Assembly: GCA_045636425.1 (NCBI GenBank)
Contig: JAZTXM010000019.1
Span: forward strand, 1 to 64,000
Origin: UMGS1883 sp045636425
GTDB lineage: Bacteria; Bacillota; Clostridia; UMGS1883
Length of the DNA stretch: 64,000 nt
Direction of reading: 5' to 3'
Under the pieces are notes generated by a model. The model was not told the DNA's origin. It did no database searches and saw only the letters and a program-made list of their open reading frames with translations. Positions 1-7,257 of this stretch are shown here, one piece after another. The first letter of the stretch is position 1. Each line of letters opens with the position of its first letter. The translations under genes and the position numbers were made by a program.

Positions 1-68
1 CCTTTGTTTTGGTTGTTTGTGGTGAATTAACTATAACACAAAGAAGTTTCACTTGCTATTATTTTTTA

Positions 69-113
69 CCGATATGTTTTTGTACGAGGTTTCCTCGTAT
101 GAAAATATATCGG
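69..113. repeat. Interrupted palindrome upstream of rnjA
   Basis: CCGATAT (69-75) pairs with ATATCGG (107-113), and inside it ACGAGG (84-89) pairs with CCTCGT (93-98). The two arms are separated by A/T-rich symmetrical spacers, so the whole could form one long imperfect hairpin. No T-run follows on the plus strand. A run of A/T at 60-67 lies on the other side, so it could end a minus-strand transcript. The rest of 1-171 holds no supportable gene. Confidence 0.5.
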
Positions 114-171
114 AATGTAACACATCTATTGTAAACCTACACTGCCATAACAGTTAGGGAAATTAATTTTG

Positions 172-199
172 TTGACTTTTTTCCTTCTTATGGTATAAT
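172..199 (+). promoter_or_regulatory. Sigma-A type promoter of rnjA
   Basis: TTGACT at 172-177 and TATAAT at 194-199 are separated by 16 bp. The start codon of rnjA lies about 140 bp downstream, leaving a long 5' leader (about 206-342) with short self-complementary pieces but no riboswitch class that I recognise. Confidence 0.75.
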
Positions 200-342
200 T
201 ACTATTTGAAGAGGTATATAATTAGTTATGAAACCTCAGTAGTACTGAATACAGCGGAGAAGAGTATGCATAAATGTACATAATATGCGTGATGTGCAGG
301 GCTTATTCTTAATGCATCCGTGGAATTGAAAAGGAGACAATA

Positions 343-2010
343 ATGGCTAAAAAATTAAAATTGAAGATTATTCCTCTTGGCGGATTGAATGAAATCGGCA
401 AGAATATTACTGCCTTTGAAATCGGCGGCGAAATTCTTGTAGTCGATTGCGGTATGGCTTTCCCCGAGGACGGAATGTATGGTGTAGACTGCGTAATCCC
501 CGACCTTAACTACCTTGTGACAAATAAGGAAAAGGTAAAGGGCGTGGTAATCACTCACGGTCACGAGGACCATATAGGAAGTATTGCGTATTTGCTTCGC
601 AGCGTGAATGTGCCTGTTTACGGAACTCGTCTTGCACTCGGGCTTATTGAGCAGAAGCTTAAGGAGCACGGAATATTAAGTGTAAGCAAGCTCAACCGTG
701 TTTCCGCAGGTGACAGCGTAAAATTGGGTAAAAATATCAGCGTGGAGTTTATCCGTGTAAACCACAGCATCAGTGATGCCGTAGGTATGGCAATAAAGAC
801 TCCCTTAGGAACAGTTGTTCACACCGGTGACTTTAAAATTGACTGTACCCCCATCGAGGGAAATATGATTGACCTTGCACGCTTCGGCGAGCTTGGAAAG
901 CAGGGCGTTTTAGCTCTCATGAGTGATTCTACAAATGTAGAACGTCCCGGATATACAATGAGTGAAAGAACGGTGGGAGAAACCTTTGAAACGCTTTTCA
1001 AGGGGACACGCAGCAGAATATTTGTTGCAACCTTTGCATCAAATGTTGACCGCGTTCAGCAGGTAATAAATGCTGCTGTCAGAAACCGCAGAAAGGTAGC
1101 GGTATCAGGCAGAAGCATGGTAAATATAATAGATGTGGCATCTACTCTCGGCTATCTTAAAATCCCCGAGGGAACAATGATTCCCATTGAAGATGTAAAA
1201 AAATATCAGGACCATCAGCTCGTAATTATCACAACGGGAAGCCAGGGCGAGCCTATGAGTGCTCTTACCCGAATGGCATTTTCCGACCATAAAAAAGTGG
1301 AAATTGGAAAGGGAGACCTTGTAATTATTTCTGCATCACCCATTCCCGGAAACGAAAAAACAGTTTCCAATGTAATTAACGAGCTTTACAGAAAGGGTGC
1401 GGAGGTTGTTCACTCCGCTCTTACCGAGGTACACGTGTCGGGACATGCGTGCCGTGAAGAACTTAAAATCATAATGGGGCTTGTAAAACCCAAGTACTTT
1501 ATTCCCGTACACGGTGAAAGCCGTCACCTTCGCCGCCATGCAATGCTGGCAGAGGAAATGGGAATCCCCAGAAAGAATATTTTCAAGCTTGAAAACGGAA
1601 GCGTTTTGGAATTTTCACAGGGTAATGCCAAGGTTACGGGAAGTGTACAGGCAGGCGACCTCCTTGTTGACGGCTACGGTGTTGGCGATGTGGGAAGCAT
1701 AGTTCTGCGTGACAGAAAGCACCTTGCAGAGGATGGCATTATTATGGTGGTAATGGCACTTAACGGCAAAACCCATAAAATGGCTGCAGACCCCGAGGTT
1801 ATCACACGCGGATTTATCTATATGCGTGAAAATGAAGGAATTATGGAGGAGCTTAAGCATATTGCAACGGTTGCCCTCCAGGATACTCTTATTTCCAAGC
1901 ATCACGACTGGAGCACTATTAAAAACAATGTAAAGAGTGCTTTGGGAAGCTATATTTATGAGGGAACGCACAGAAAACCGATTATACTTCCGGTTATTAT
2001 TGATGTTTGA
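343..2010 (+). CDS. rnjA: Ribonuclease J
   Basis: This is a metallo-beta-lactamase/beta-CASP ribonuclease of 555 residues, the usual length for RNase J. RNase J combines endonuclease and 5'-to-3' exonuclease activity in the cytoplasm and is central to mRNA turnover and rRNA maturation in Firmicutes. The zinc-binding HGHEDHIG motif sits at about residues 72-79, with later metal-site segments VVHTGDFK, MSDSTN and HVSGHA. The start is set by an AAAAGGAGA ribosome site just upstream. It has its own promoter, and tgt follows 27 bp later, so the two may be co-transcribed. Whether it is J1 or J2 cannot be decided here. Confidence 0.95.
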   Translation: MAKKLKLKIIPLGGLNEIGKNITAFEIGGEILVVDCGMAFPEDGMYGVDCVIPDLNYLVTNKEKVKGVVITHGHEDHIGSIAYLLRSVNVPVYGTRLALGLIEQKLKEHGILSVSKLNRVSAGDSVKLGKNISVEFIRVNHSISDAVGMAIKTPLGTVVHTGDFKIDCTPIEGNMIDLARFGELGKQGVLALMSDSTNVERPGYTMSERTVGETFETLFKGTRSRIFVATFASNVDRVQQVINAAVRNRRKVAVSGRSMVNIIDVASTLGYLKIPEGTMIPIEDVKKYQDHQLVIITTGSQGEPMSALTRMAFSDHKKVEIGKGDLVIISASPIPGNEKTVSNVINELYRKGAEVVHSALTEVHVSGHACREELKIIMGLVKPKYFIPVHGESRHLRRHAMLAEEMGIPRKNIFKLENGSVLEFSQGNAKVTGSVQAGDLLVDGYGVGDVGSIVLRDRKHLAEDGIIMVVMALNGKTHKMAADPEVITRGFIYMRENEGIMEELKHIATVALQDTLISKHHDWSTIKNNVKSALGSYIYEGTHRKPIILPVIIDV

Positions 2011-2037
2011 TAAATACTGCAAAGGAAAAATAATATT

Positions 2038-3168
2038 ATGTTTAAATTACTAAATCAAGAAGGCCGTGCACGTCGCGGCACCTTTGAAACCGTGCACGGA
2101 ACAATACAGACCCCTGTATTTATGAATGTGGGAACCTCTGCCGCTATTAAGGGTGCGGTATCGTCATTGGATTTAAAGGATGTAGGCTGTCAGGTGGAGC
2201 TTTCAAACACTTATCATCTGCATGTACGCCCCGGAGATGAGCTTATCCGTGATATGGGTGGGCTTCATAAATTCATGAACTGGGACCGACCGATTCTTAC
2301 CGACAGCGGCGGATTTCAGGTCTTTTCATTGGCGTCGCTTCGTAAAATTACGGAGGAGGGTGTAAACTTTCAATCCCACGTAGACGGAAAGCGTATATTC
2401 ATGGGACCTGAGGAAAGTATGCAGATTCAGTCAAACCTTGCCTCTACAATTGCCATGGCATTTGACGAATGTGTTGAAAACCCTGCCCCCTATGAATATG
2501 TCAAAAACTCCTGTGACCGCACCTATCGCTGGCTTGAGCGTTGTAAAAAAGAAATGGCACGTCTTAACGCTCTCCCCGAAACGATAAATAAAAATCAGAT
2601 GCTTTTCGGCATCAATCAGGGCGGCACATATGAAGACCTCCGAATCGAGCATATGAAAAAAATCGCCACCCTTGACCTGGACGGCTATGCCATAGGCGGA
2701 CTTGCCGTTGGTGAGAGTGCGGAGGAAATGTATCGCATTATAGATGCCGTAGAGCCTCATATGCCCAAGGATAAACCACGCTACCTGATGGGCGTGGGTA
2801 CACCGCAGAATATACTGGAGGCGGTGGAGAGAGGCGTTGACTTTTTCGACTGCGTTATCACAAGCAGAAATGCACGCCATGCAAATCTCTTTACCGACAT
2901 TGGTGTTCTCAACCTTAATAATAAAAAGTTTGAAAAGGACGAAAGACCGCTTCAGGAAGGCTGTCAGTGTCCTGCGTGCAAAAACTATTCCAGAGGATAT
3001 ATCCGTCACCTTATTAAGGCGAAGGAAATGCTGGGTATGCGTCTTTGCGTGCTTCATAATCTTCATTTTTATAATGATCTTATGGAGAAAATCAGAGCAG
3101 CCATCGAAGAAAACCGCTTTGCACAGTTTAAGGCGGAAGCACTTGAAAAAATGAATAACCGAGTGTGA
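2038..3168 (+). CDS. tgt: Queuine (preQ1) tRNA-guanine ribosyltransferase
   Basis: Bacterial Tgt exchanges guanine 34 for preQ1 in tRNAs with GUN anticodons (Asp, Asn, His, Tyr), the key step in queuosine formation. The 376-residue protein has the typical length. The active-site DSGGFQVFSL segment, FGINQGG, MGVGTPQNILEAVERG and the DCVITSRNARH region are visible, followed by the zinc site CQCPAC with a downstream CXXH-like pattern (CVLHNLH). An AAAGGA ribosome site precedes the ATG. It follows rnjA closely and ends at a strong bidirectional terminator shared with the convergent regulator gene. Confidence 0.95.
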   Translation: MFKLLNQEGRARRGTFETVHGTIQTPVFMNVGTSAAIKGAVSSLDLKDVGCQVELSNTYHLHVRPGDELIRDMGGLHKFMNWDRPILTDSGGFQVFSLASLRKITEEGVNFQSHVDGKRIFMGPEESMQIQSNLASTIAMAFDECVENPAPYEYVKNSCDRTYRWLERCKKEMARLNALPETINKNQMLFGINQGGTYEDLRIEHMKKIATLDLDGYAIGGLAVGESAEEMYRIIDAVEPHMPKDKPRYLMGVGTPQNILEAVERGVDFFDCVITSRNARHANLFTDIGVLNLNNKKFEKDERPLQEGCQCPACKNYSRGYIRHLIKAKEMLGMRLCVLHNLHFYNDLMEKIRAAIEENRFAQFKAEALEKMNNRV

Positions 3169-3182
3169 TTAAATAAAAATAT

Positions 3183-3221
3183 AAAAAGAAGTTTTTCATA
3201 TTTAGTGAAAAACTTCTTTTT
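3183..3221. terminator. Bidirectional terminator between tgt and the XRE gene
   Basis: A perfect 16-bp inverted repeat (3183-3198 with 3206-3221, 7-nt loop) carries A-runs on one arm and T-runs on the other. It can stop transcription from both convergent genes. Confidence 0.9.
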
Positions 3222-3223
3222 AT

Positions 3224-3451
3224 TTAGTCACGAAATTCAAATAGTTTTTTTAAAGGGATTTTGAGCGCATCTGCGATGTCAATAAGCGTATTTAGTGTGC
3301 ATGAGCTTGCCGCCGTTTCAATTCTTTGTATATATGTTCTGCTGATATTGCATTTTTCAGCTAATTGCATTTGTGTCATTCCTTGTTCTTTTCTATAGTG
3401 TAAAATATTCAAACCAATAGCAAGCCATGTGTCAAAATACTTTCCGTTCAT
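3224..3451 (-). CDS. Small XRE-family transcriptional regulator
   Basis: This 75-residue protein is a single Cro/C1-type helix-turn-helix domain and nothing more. The HTH is visible as MTQMQLAEKCNISRTYIQRIE, followed by the usual LIDIADALKIPLKKLF helices that end such domains. A GAGGTGG ribosome site precedes the ATG on the minus strand. It is divergent from the SLOG-fold gene at 3617, and the intergenic region carries four TTTGCA/TGCAAA hexamers. I infer, but cannot show, that it controls the neighbouring gene and itself. Stand-alone proteins of this size are often found in mobile or defence modules. Confidence 0.85.
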   Translation of the reverse strand: MNGKYFDTWLAIGLNILHYRKEQGMTQMQLAEKCNISRTYIQRIETAASSCTLNTLIDIADALKIPLKKLFEFRD

Positions 3452-3518
3452 TTAATACCACCTCTTTATATAATTATATTTATAAAGAAAAAAAGTATCG
3501 ACAGATAAAATGTGTTTA

Positions 3519-3587
3519 TTTGCACACAAAATATTTGCAAAAAGAATTAAAACATAGTATAATGCAAATATATAGTGCACATTTGCA
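3519..3587. promoter_or_regulatory. Cluster of TTTGCA operator-like hexamers
   Basis: TTTGCA occurs at 3519-3524, 3534-3539 and 3582-3587, and the inverted form TGCAAA at 3563-3568. TATTTGCA (3532-3539) and TGCAAATA (3563-3570) form an inverted pair straddling the promoter spacer. The arrangement suits repression by the adjacent XRE protein, which is an inference. Confidence 0.45.
3535..3563 (+). promoter_or_regulatory. Promoter of the SLOG-fold gene
   Basis: TTGCAA at 3535-3540 and TATAAT at 3558-3563 are separated by 17 bp, giving a leader of about 45 nt to the ATG at 3617. Confidence 0.7.
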
Positions 3588-3616
3588 CTGGAAATATTTA
3601 TATTGGTGAAATAAAA

Positions 3617-4078
3617 ATGAAAAGAGTATGTACCTTTGCAGGGCACAGGGATATCAGTGCTACGGAGGATTTAATTTCTGCCTTAAAAGAAAATATTGAA
3701 AAATTAATCACCCAGGAAAACGTGAGTGAATTTTTAGTGGGAAATTACGGCGGTTTTGACCATATTGCCGCAAAGACTGTGCGTGAACTGCAAAAGTTCT
3801 ATCCACAAATCAAACTGAATTTAGTAATTCCTTATCTCACTAAGGTTATAACCGAATACAAAGAGCAATTTTATGAAAAATATGATTCGATAGTAATGGC
3901 GGATATTCCTTTATCCACGCCCAAAAACCTGCGTATTATAAAATCCAATCAATATATGGTTGATAAAGCGGATTTTTTAATCTGCTTTATCAATCGTGGT
4001 TGGGGAGGTGCGGCACAAACGCTTGATTATGCAAAGAAAAAAGGAATAAAAGTAATTAATATTGCAGAAGTTAAATAA
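3617..4078 (+). CDS. SLOG-superfamily (DUF1273/YpsA-like) protein
   Basis: The protein has about 153 residues from the ATG at 3617. The reading frame extends upstream to 3575, but the promoter -10 at 3558-3563 and the protein pattern MKRVCTFAGHRDIS favour this start. The N-terminal FAGHR segment, a central NYGGFDHIAAKTVREL helix and a late INRGWGGAAQTLDYAKKKGIKVINI strand-helix-strand are typical of the Rossmannoid SLOG fold, which binds nucleotides or nucleotide derivatives. Members act in cytokinin-like and mobile-element or defence-linked systems. The ligand is unknown. Its divergent partner is a small XRE regulator. The gene ends 6 bp before repeat copy A. Confidence 0.75.
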   Translation: MKRVCTFAGHRDISATEDLISALKENIEKLITQENVSEFLVGNYGGFDHIAAKTVRELQKFYPQIKLNLVIPYLTKVITEYKEQFYEKYDSIVMADIPLSTPKNLRIIKSNQYMVDKADFLICFINRGWGGAAQTLDYAKKKGIKVINIAEVK

Positions 4079-4084
4079 TTTCGC

Positions 4085-4323
4085 GTGGGGATAGGAAAAA
4101 ATGCTTCAGAACGGACAAACTGAACCACGGCTTGCCGTGGGTTACCCGAAGGCGTACGTGGGTACGTCGAGAGGTGAAGTTTGTTCGTAGCAAAAAGGCT
4201 TAAAATGAAGAAAAATCGTATAAAATACGATTTTTCAACAACAGTATACTATTCAATTTTCAGGCTGTCTAAATTTTATTTTTAGTTGCCTTTTTGCGGT
4301 CTGGACTTTTTTTACATCCCCAC
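4085..4323 (+). repeat. Structured dispersed element, copy A
   Basis: This is a full-length non-coding element filling the gap between two convergent genes. The ends pair: GTGGGGAT (4085-4092) with ATCCCCAC (4316-4323). The conserved core at 4109-4197 contains an ACAAACT/AGTTTGT stem closing two hairpins (CCACGG/CCGTGG and CGTAC/GTACG), with the unpaired CCCGAAG and CGAGAGG motifs also seen in the other copies. GCAAAAAGGC (4190-4199) pairs with GCCTTTTTGC (4288-4297) around a second half that contains the 11-bp hairpin at 4211-4235. The family is unknown to me. It could be a structured RNA gene or a miniature mobile element. Confidence 0.8.
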
Positions 4324-4325
4324 CA

Positions 4326-4601
4326 TTATCTTGCCATTGCCATTACAAACGTAGTCAGCATCACCGTCGCAAAGGTGTAAAGCGTCATTGCAAAAAAGAA
4401 TTTGCCGCCCTTTCGCCTATGCTCACGAATATTTTCCCCCGACATCGAGCGTAGGTAGTTATCCACAATCCGCTGTGCCTCCGCCACCGCATCAGAGCGG
4501 CAGATATCCTCATCTGTGTCGCGCAAAATGAAAATAGCCTGTTCAATACGGGGTGAATCAATCTTGTCTAAAACCACAATTTTCCGCGTGTTATTACTCA
4601 T
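4326..4601 (-). CDS. Small single-pass membrane protein, unknown function
   Basis: From the ATG at 4601 the product has 91 residues. An AGGAG site lies nine bases upstream, which favours this start over the longer frame beginning at 4667. The first 60 residues are hydrophilic and mixed-charged (MSNNTRKIVVLDKIDSPRIE), then a basic EHRRKGGK stretch leads into one hydrophobic segment near the C-terminus (FFFAMTLYTFATVMLTTFVM). I do not recognise the family. It lies downstream of spoIIE in the same orientation with a gap of 87 bp, so a sporulation role is possible but unproven. Confidence 0.7.
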   Translation of the reverse strand: MSNNTRKIVVLDKIDSPRIEQAIFILRDTDEDICRSDAVAEAQRIVDNYLRSMSGENIREHRRKGGKFFFAMTLYTFATVMLTTFVMAMAR

Positions 4602-4688
4602 ATTTAAATCAGCTCCTATCCGGTGAAGTAAGATTCTAACCCAATTATTGACATTATTGCACGACATTATACAGACTGTTTGGAAAAA

Positions 4689-7022
4689 TTAACCGATATA
4701 TGCAGCTAATACAGTCATATCATCGCTGATATCGGTAGCACCCATTTCCTTTGCCTGTTTTAATATCATCTGTGCCAATGCCTCAGGCTCGTCGCCCTCA
4801 TAGCTCCTGATTAAATTTTTAATCCACGGCAAACGTGCGGATTCTCGGCAGCTTATTCCGTCGGAAAGCAGAACAACCATGCTCCCTTTTTCCAGAGGAA
4901 CTGTGAAAACCTCCGTATCGCCTTTTGCAAAGGAGCCTGCAGGCAGAGTGGGGGCGGCAATATGGGTAACGTCGCTTTTTGTTTTGGTATAGCTTCCCGA
5001 GCCGCCGCACTTGTATATCCGTGAAGAGCCGTCGTCAAGATTTATCAGACATAAATCTATCGCCGCCGACGTTTCCGAAAAAGCACAAAGAAGCATTGAA
5101 TTTATTATGTTGATTGCATTTTGAGCGTCTATTCCCGACTGCATCAACCGCATTAAAAGCTGTGCTGAGGTACGGCTTTCTTCACGGGCAATTTCACCGC
5201 TTCCCATACCGTCGCATAGAATAAGAGCGTAGGTATGCCTGTCAAGCAGGGCATAGAGAGCATAGTCTCCGCTTACCTTTTTGTTTGCTTTGATGGCACT
5301 TGCCACGGCGGTGGTAATGGAAAATGATGGCTTTACCACATAAGTGTGATTACATTCGCCGCAGCTTCTAAGTCCGGTTCTTACAAAAGGCATATTAAAG
5401 GTTTCTTCAAGGATTTTGCAGACGGCACCCTCGCATCTGCCGAAGCCTCCACAGCTTTCAAGGGTTATTTTAATCTGAGTTTCCTCATCGCTTCCGCAGA
5501 TGAAAACGTCTTTCCCTAAAATACCTTCTTTCCTCAGTCGGGCTTTGAGATTGTCTGCCGCCACACTGTCACATTGAGGGGCTTGTAATATGAAATCACC
5601 GCTTTTTCCTAAAATCTCGGATATTCCCGAGAAACTGCTGTAGACCGCACTTCGAAATTCTGCCAGTCTTTGCGTCCACATGCAGTCGTTTTTATATACT
5701 TCAAACATTCTTGCAAATTCCGCAATGAATTGCTCTTTTCTAAGGCAATGGGGAGGTGCATTTTCGGGAAATACCGCTTCATTGTTTTTCAGATGATTTG
5801 AGAGCGTATCCATAGCCTCTTTTGTAGCCCTGCTGTCCCGTCCCCAGCAGTATTTCCTCAGACCGCACGCACCGCAGGTTTTCCTGGCGGTTCTTCGGTA
5901 AAGAAGCATAGTGTTATTTTCCTCACTGTTTCTAAGCTCGGAAATTTTCCGAAAGCTTTTTTCGCAACTTTTGAGCGTTACCTGTGCTCCTTTGAGCTTG
6001 CAGGAGGCAAGCTCAAAGGCAGGTGGAAAAGAGGAAGAGAATTGGCTCAATTTATCAAAAAGCTTTTGGGGAATAAAGTATAATATTACAGCCGCCAGTA
6101 TAGTGTCGAATATATTTATTAAAATCTCCGTGGAGCTGTTTGCAAGAATTGTCACAATTGCATTTGCCATAATAAATGACACGCACGCAGACCATTTTCC
6201 GTACTTTGAAAAATATCCTGCACATAGTCCCGACAGGGCAAAGGAGGCTGCACAGGCATCAATCCTTCCACGGCTTATACAGCATATAATTCCCATAATG
6301 ATACCCACACACGAGCCGTGCAGACTTCCGAACCTTACAGCAAATATAAGCACACTCAAAACACATAAAACTCCCGTTACGGAGAAAATGCCCAGTATGC
6401 TTGCATCGCCAAAGCCGCACATAACGCCCCCGGCAAAAAATGCCAGCGATACAGTTTCCTCTGCTGTCAGCGTACGTCTTGCCCCCAAAGAGAAAAGCAG
6501 GGGGAGGGATAGGGAAAATGCCATTACACCCGCCCAGATTGTGGCACATTCCACAATCAGAACAACACTGTCATAAATAAGCGGATAGCCATCAAAGGTC
6601 ACATCCGCAAAAAGAAAAAAGTAACCGCATGCCATTACGCACAAACTGCTTATTATGGCGCCTATAGCGGGAGATTTGTGCTTATCAGTAAGAAAACGCT
6701 CGCTTATCAGTGCAAAGAGTACTGATGCAATTATGTACTTGCCGATGGTTAAAAGGCTTCTTCCCGAAAAAATCAGTCCGAGCAGTGCACCCACGCCGCA
6801 GGCGTAGCTTCCGCTGTGACCGAAATTTGCTGCAAAAAGGGCATATCCCAGCGGTGATGCCCCGCCTATAAATACTGTCCTTGACATAAGGAAAGCACAC
6901 ACACATTTTATAAAAATATGCAGGGGTAAATATTTTTTTATAATGGGTGCGGCTTGAGTGGTGAAAAAACTGCGTTTTTTTCCGCTTCGCTTTCTAAGCG
7001 GTCTTGGCAGAGACTTGTCCAT
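4689..7022 (-). CDS. spoIIE: Stage II sporulation protein E (SpoIIE), PP2C-type phosphatase
   Basis: SpoIIE is a polytopic membrane protein of the sporulation septum whose PP2C domain dephosphorylates the anti-anti-sigma factor SpoIIAA, releasing sigma-F in the forespore. The 777-residue length fits. Residues 1 to about 330 contain roughly ten hydrophobic segments. A cysteine cluster (CGACGLRKYCWGRD) follows in the central region. The phosphatase domain starts near residue 570, with the metal-binding LCDGMGSGEIA and the late VVLLSDGIS motifs. The upstream region has a promoter with the unusual spacing known for Spo0A-activated genes. The gene is divergent from the MATE exporter. Confidence 0.93.
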   Translation of the reverse strand: MDKSLPRPLRKRSGKKRSFFTTQAAPIIKKYLPLHIFIKCVCAFLMSRTVFIGGASPLGYALFAANFGHSGSYACGVGALLGLIFSGRSLLTIGKYIIASVLFALISERFLTDKHKSPAIGAIISSLCVMACGYFFLFADVTFDGYPLIYDSVVLIVECATIWAGVMAFSLSLPLLFSLGARRTLTAEETVSLAFFAGGVMCGFGDASILGIFSVTGVLCVLSVLIFAVRFGSLHGSCVGIIMGIICCISRGRIDACAASFALSGLCAGYFSKYGKWSACVSFIMANAIVTILANSSTEILINIFDTILAAVILYFIPQKLFDKLSQFSSSFPPAFELASCKLKGAQVTLKSCEKSFRKISELRNSEENNTMLLYRRTARKTCGACGLRKYCWGRDSRATKEAMDTLSNHLKNNEAVFPENAPPHCLRKEQFIAEFARMFEVYKNDCMWTQRLAEFRSAVYSSFSGISEILGKSGDFILQAPQCDSVAADNLKARLRKEGILGKDVFICGSDEETQIKITLESCGGFGRCEGAVCKILEETFNMPFVRTGLRSCGECNHTYVVKPSFSITTAVASAIKANKKVSGDYALYALLDRHTYALILCDGMGSGEIAREESRTSAQLLMRLMQSGIDAQNAINIINSMLLCAFSETSAAIDLCLINLDDGSSRIYKCGGSGSYTKTKSDVTHIAAPTLPAGSFAKGDTEVFTVPLEKGSMVVLLSDGISCRESARLPWIKNLIRSYEGDEPEALAQMILKQAKEMGATDISDDMTVLAAYIG

Positions 7023-7055
7023 TTGTAAATCATCCTTTCAGAAAACATCAATGGT

Positions 7056-7090
7056 ATTTTAGCACCGTTTGCATGACTTTTTTTGTCAAA
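7056..7090 (-). promoter_or_regulatory. Spo0A-type promoter of spoIIE
   Basis: On the minus strand TTGACA (7089-7084) and TAAAAT (7061-7056) are 22 bp apart. That is too long for ordinary sigma-A use but is the spacing known from Spo0A-activated sigma-A promoters such as B. subtilis spoIIG and spoIIE. The -35 overlaps TTTGTCAAA on the plus strand (7082-7090), a full match to the Spo0A box consensus TTTGTCRAA. Confidence 0.65.
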
Positions 7091-7179
7091 CCGTGCGTAA
7101 AGAAAAAGAAGTTTTCGCCATATAAAACGGGAAATTTTCAATATAGTCAAATTTGGCACAAAATAATGGTAAATTTGAC

Positions 7180-7207
7180 TTGACTTTGCTTTTTAAAGGC
7201 GTATAAT
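7180..7207 (+). promoter_or_regulatory. Promoter of the MATE exporter gene
   Basis: TTGACT at 7180-7185 and TATAAT at 7202-7207 are separated by 16 bp. Another TTGACT at 7175-7180 is too far upstream to serve. Confidence 0.7.
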
Positions 7208-7257
7208 GAAAGCGTAAAAATGGTTTTGTTTTGATTTTTGAAAAGAGGCGTTTCATC

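Noticed and set aside
4109..4197. Hammerhead or twister ribozyme in the repeat core
   Set aside because: The core has no CUGANGA/GAAA pair and the CCCGAAG and CGAGAGG motifs do not match a self-cleaving class I know. I report it as an unknown structure.
5911..6576. 221-codon open frame opposite spoIIE
   Set aside because: It is antisense to a clearly conserved gene, has no ribosome site and looks like the complement of membrane-helix codons.
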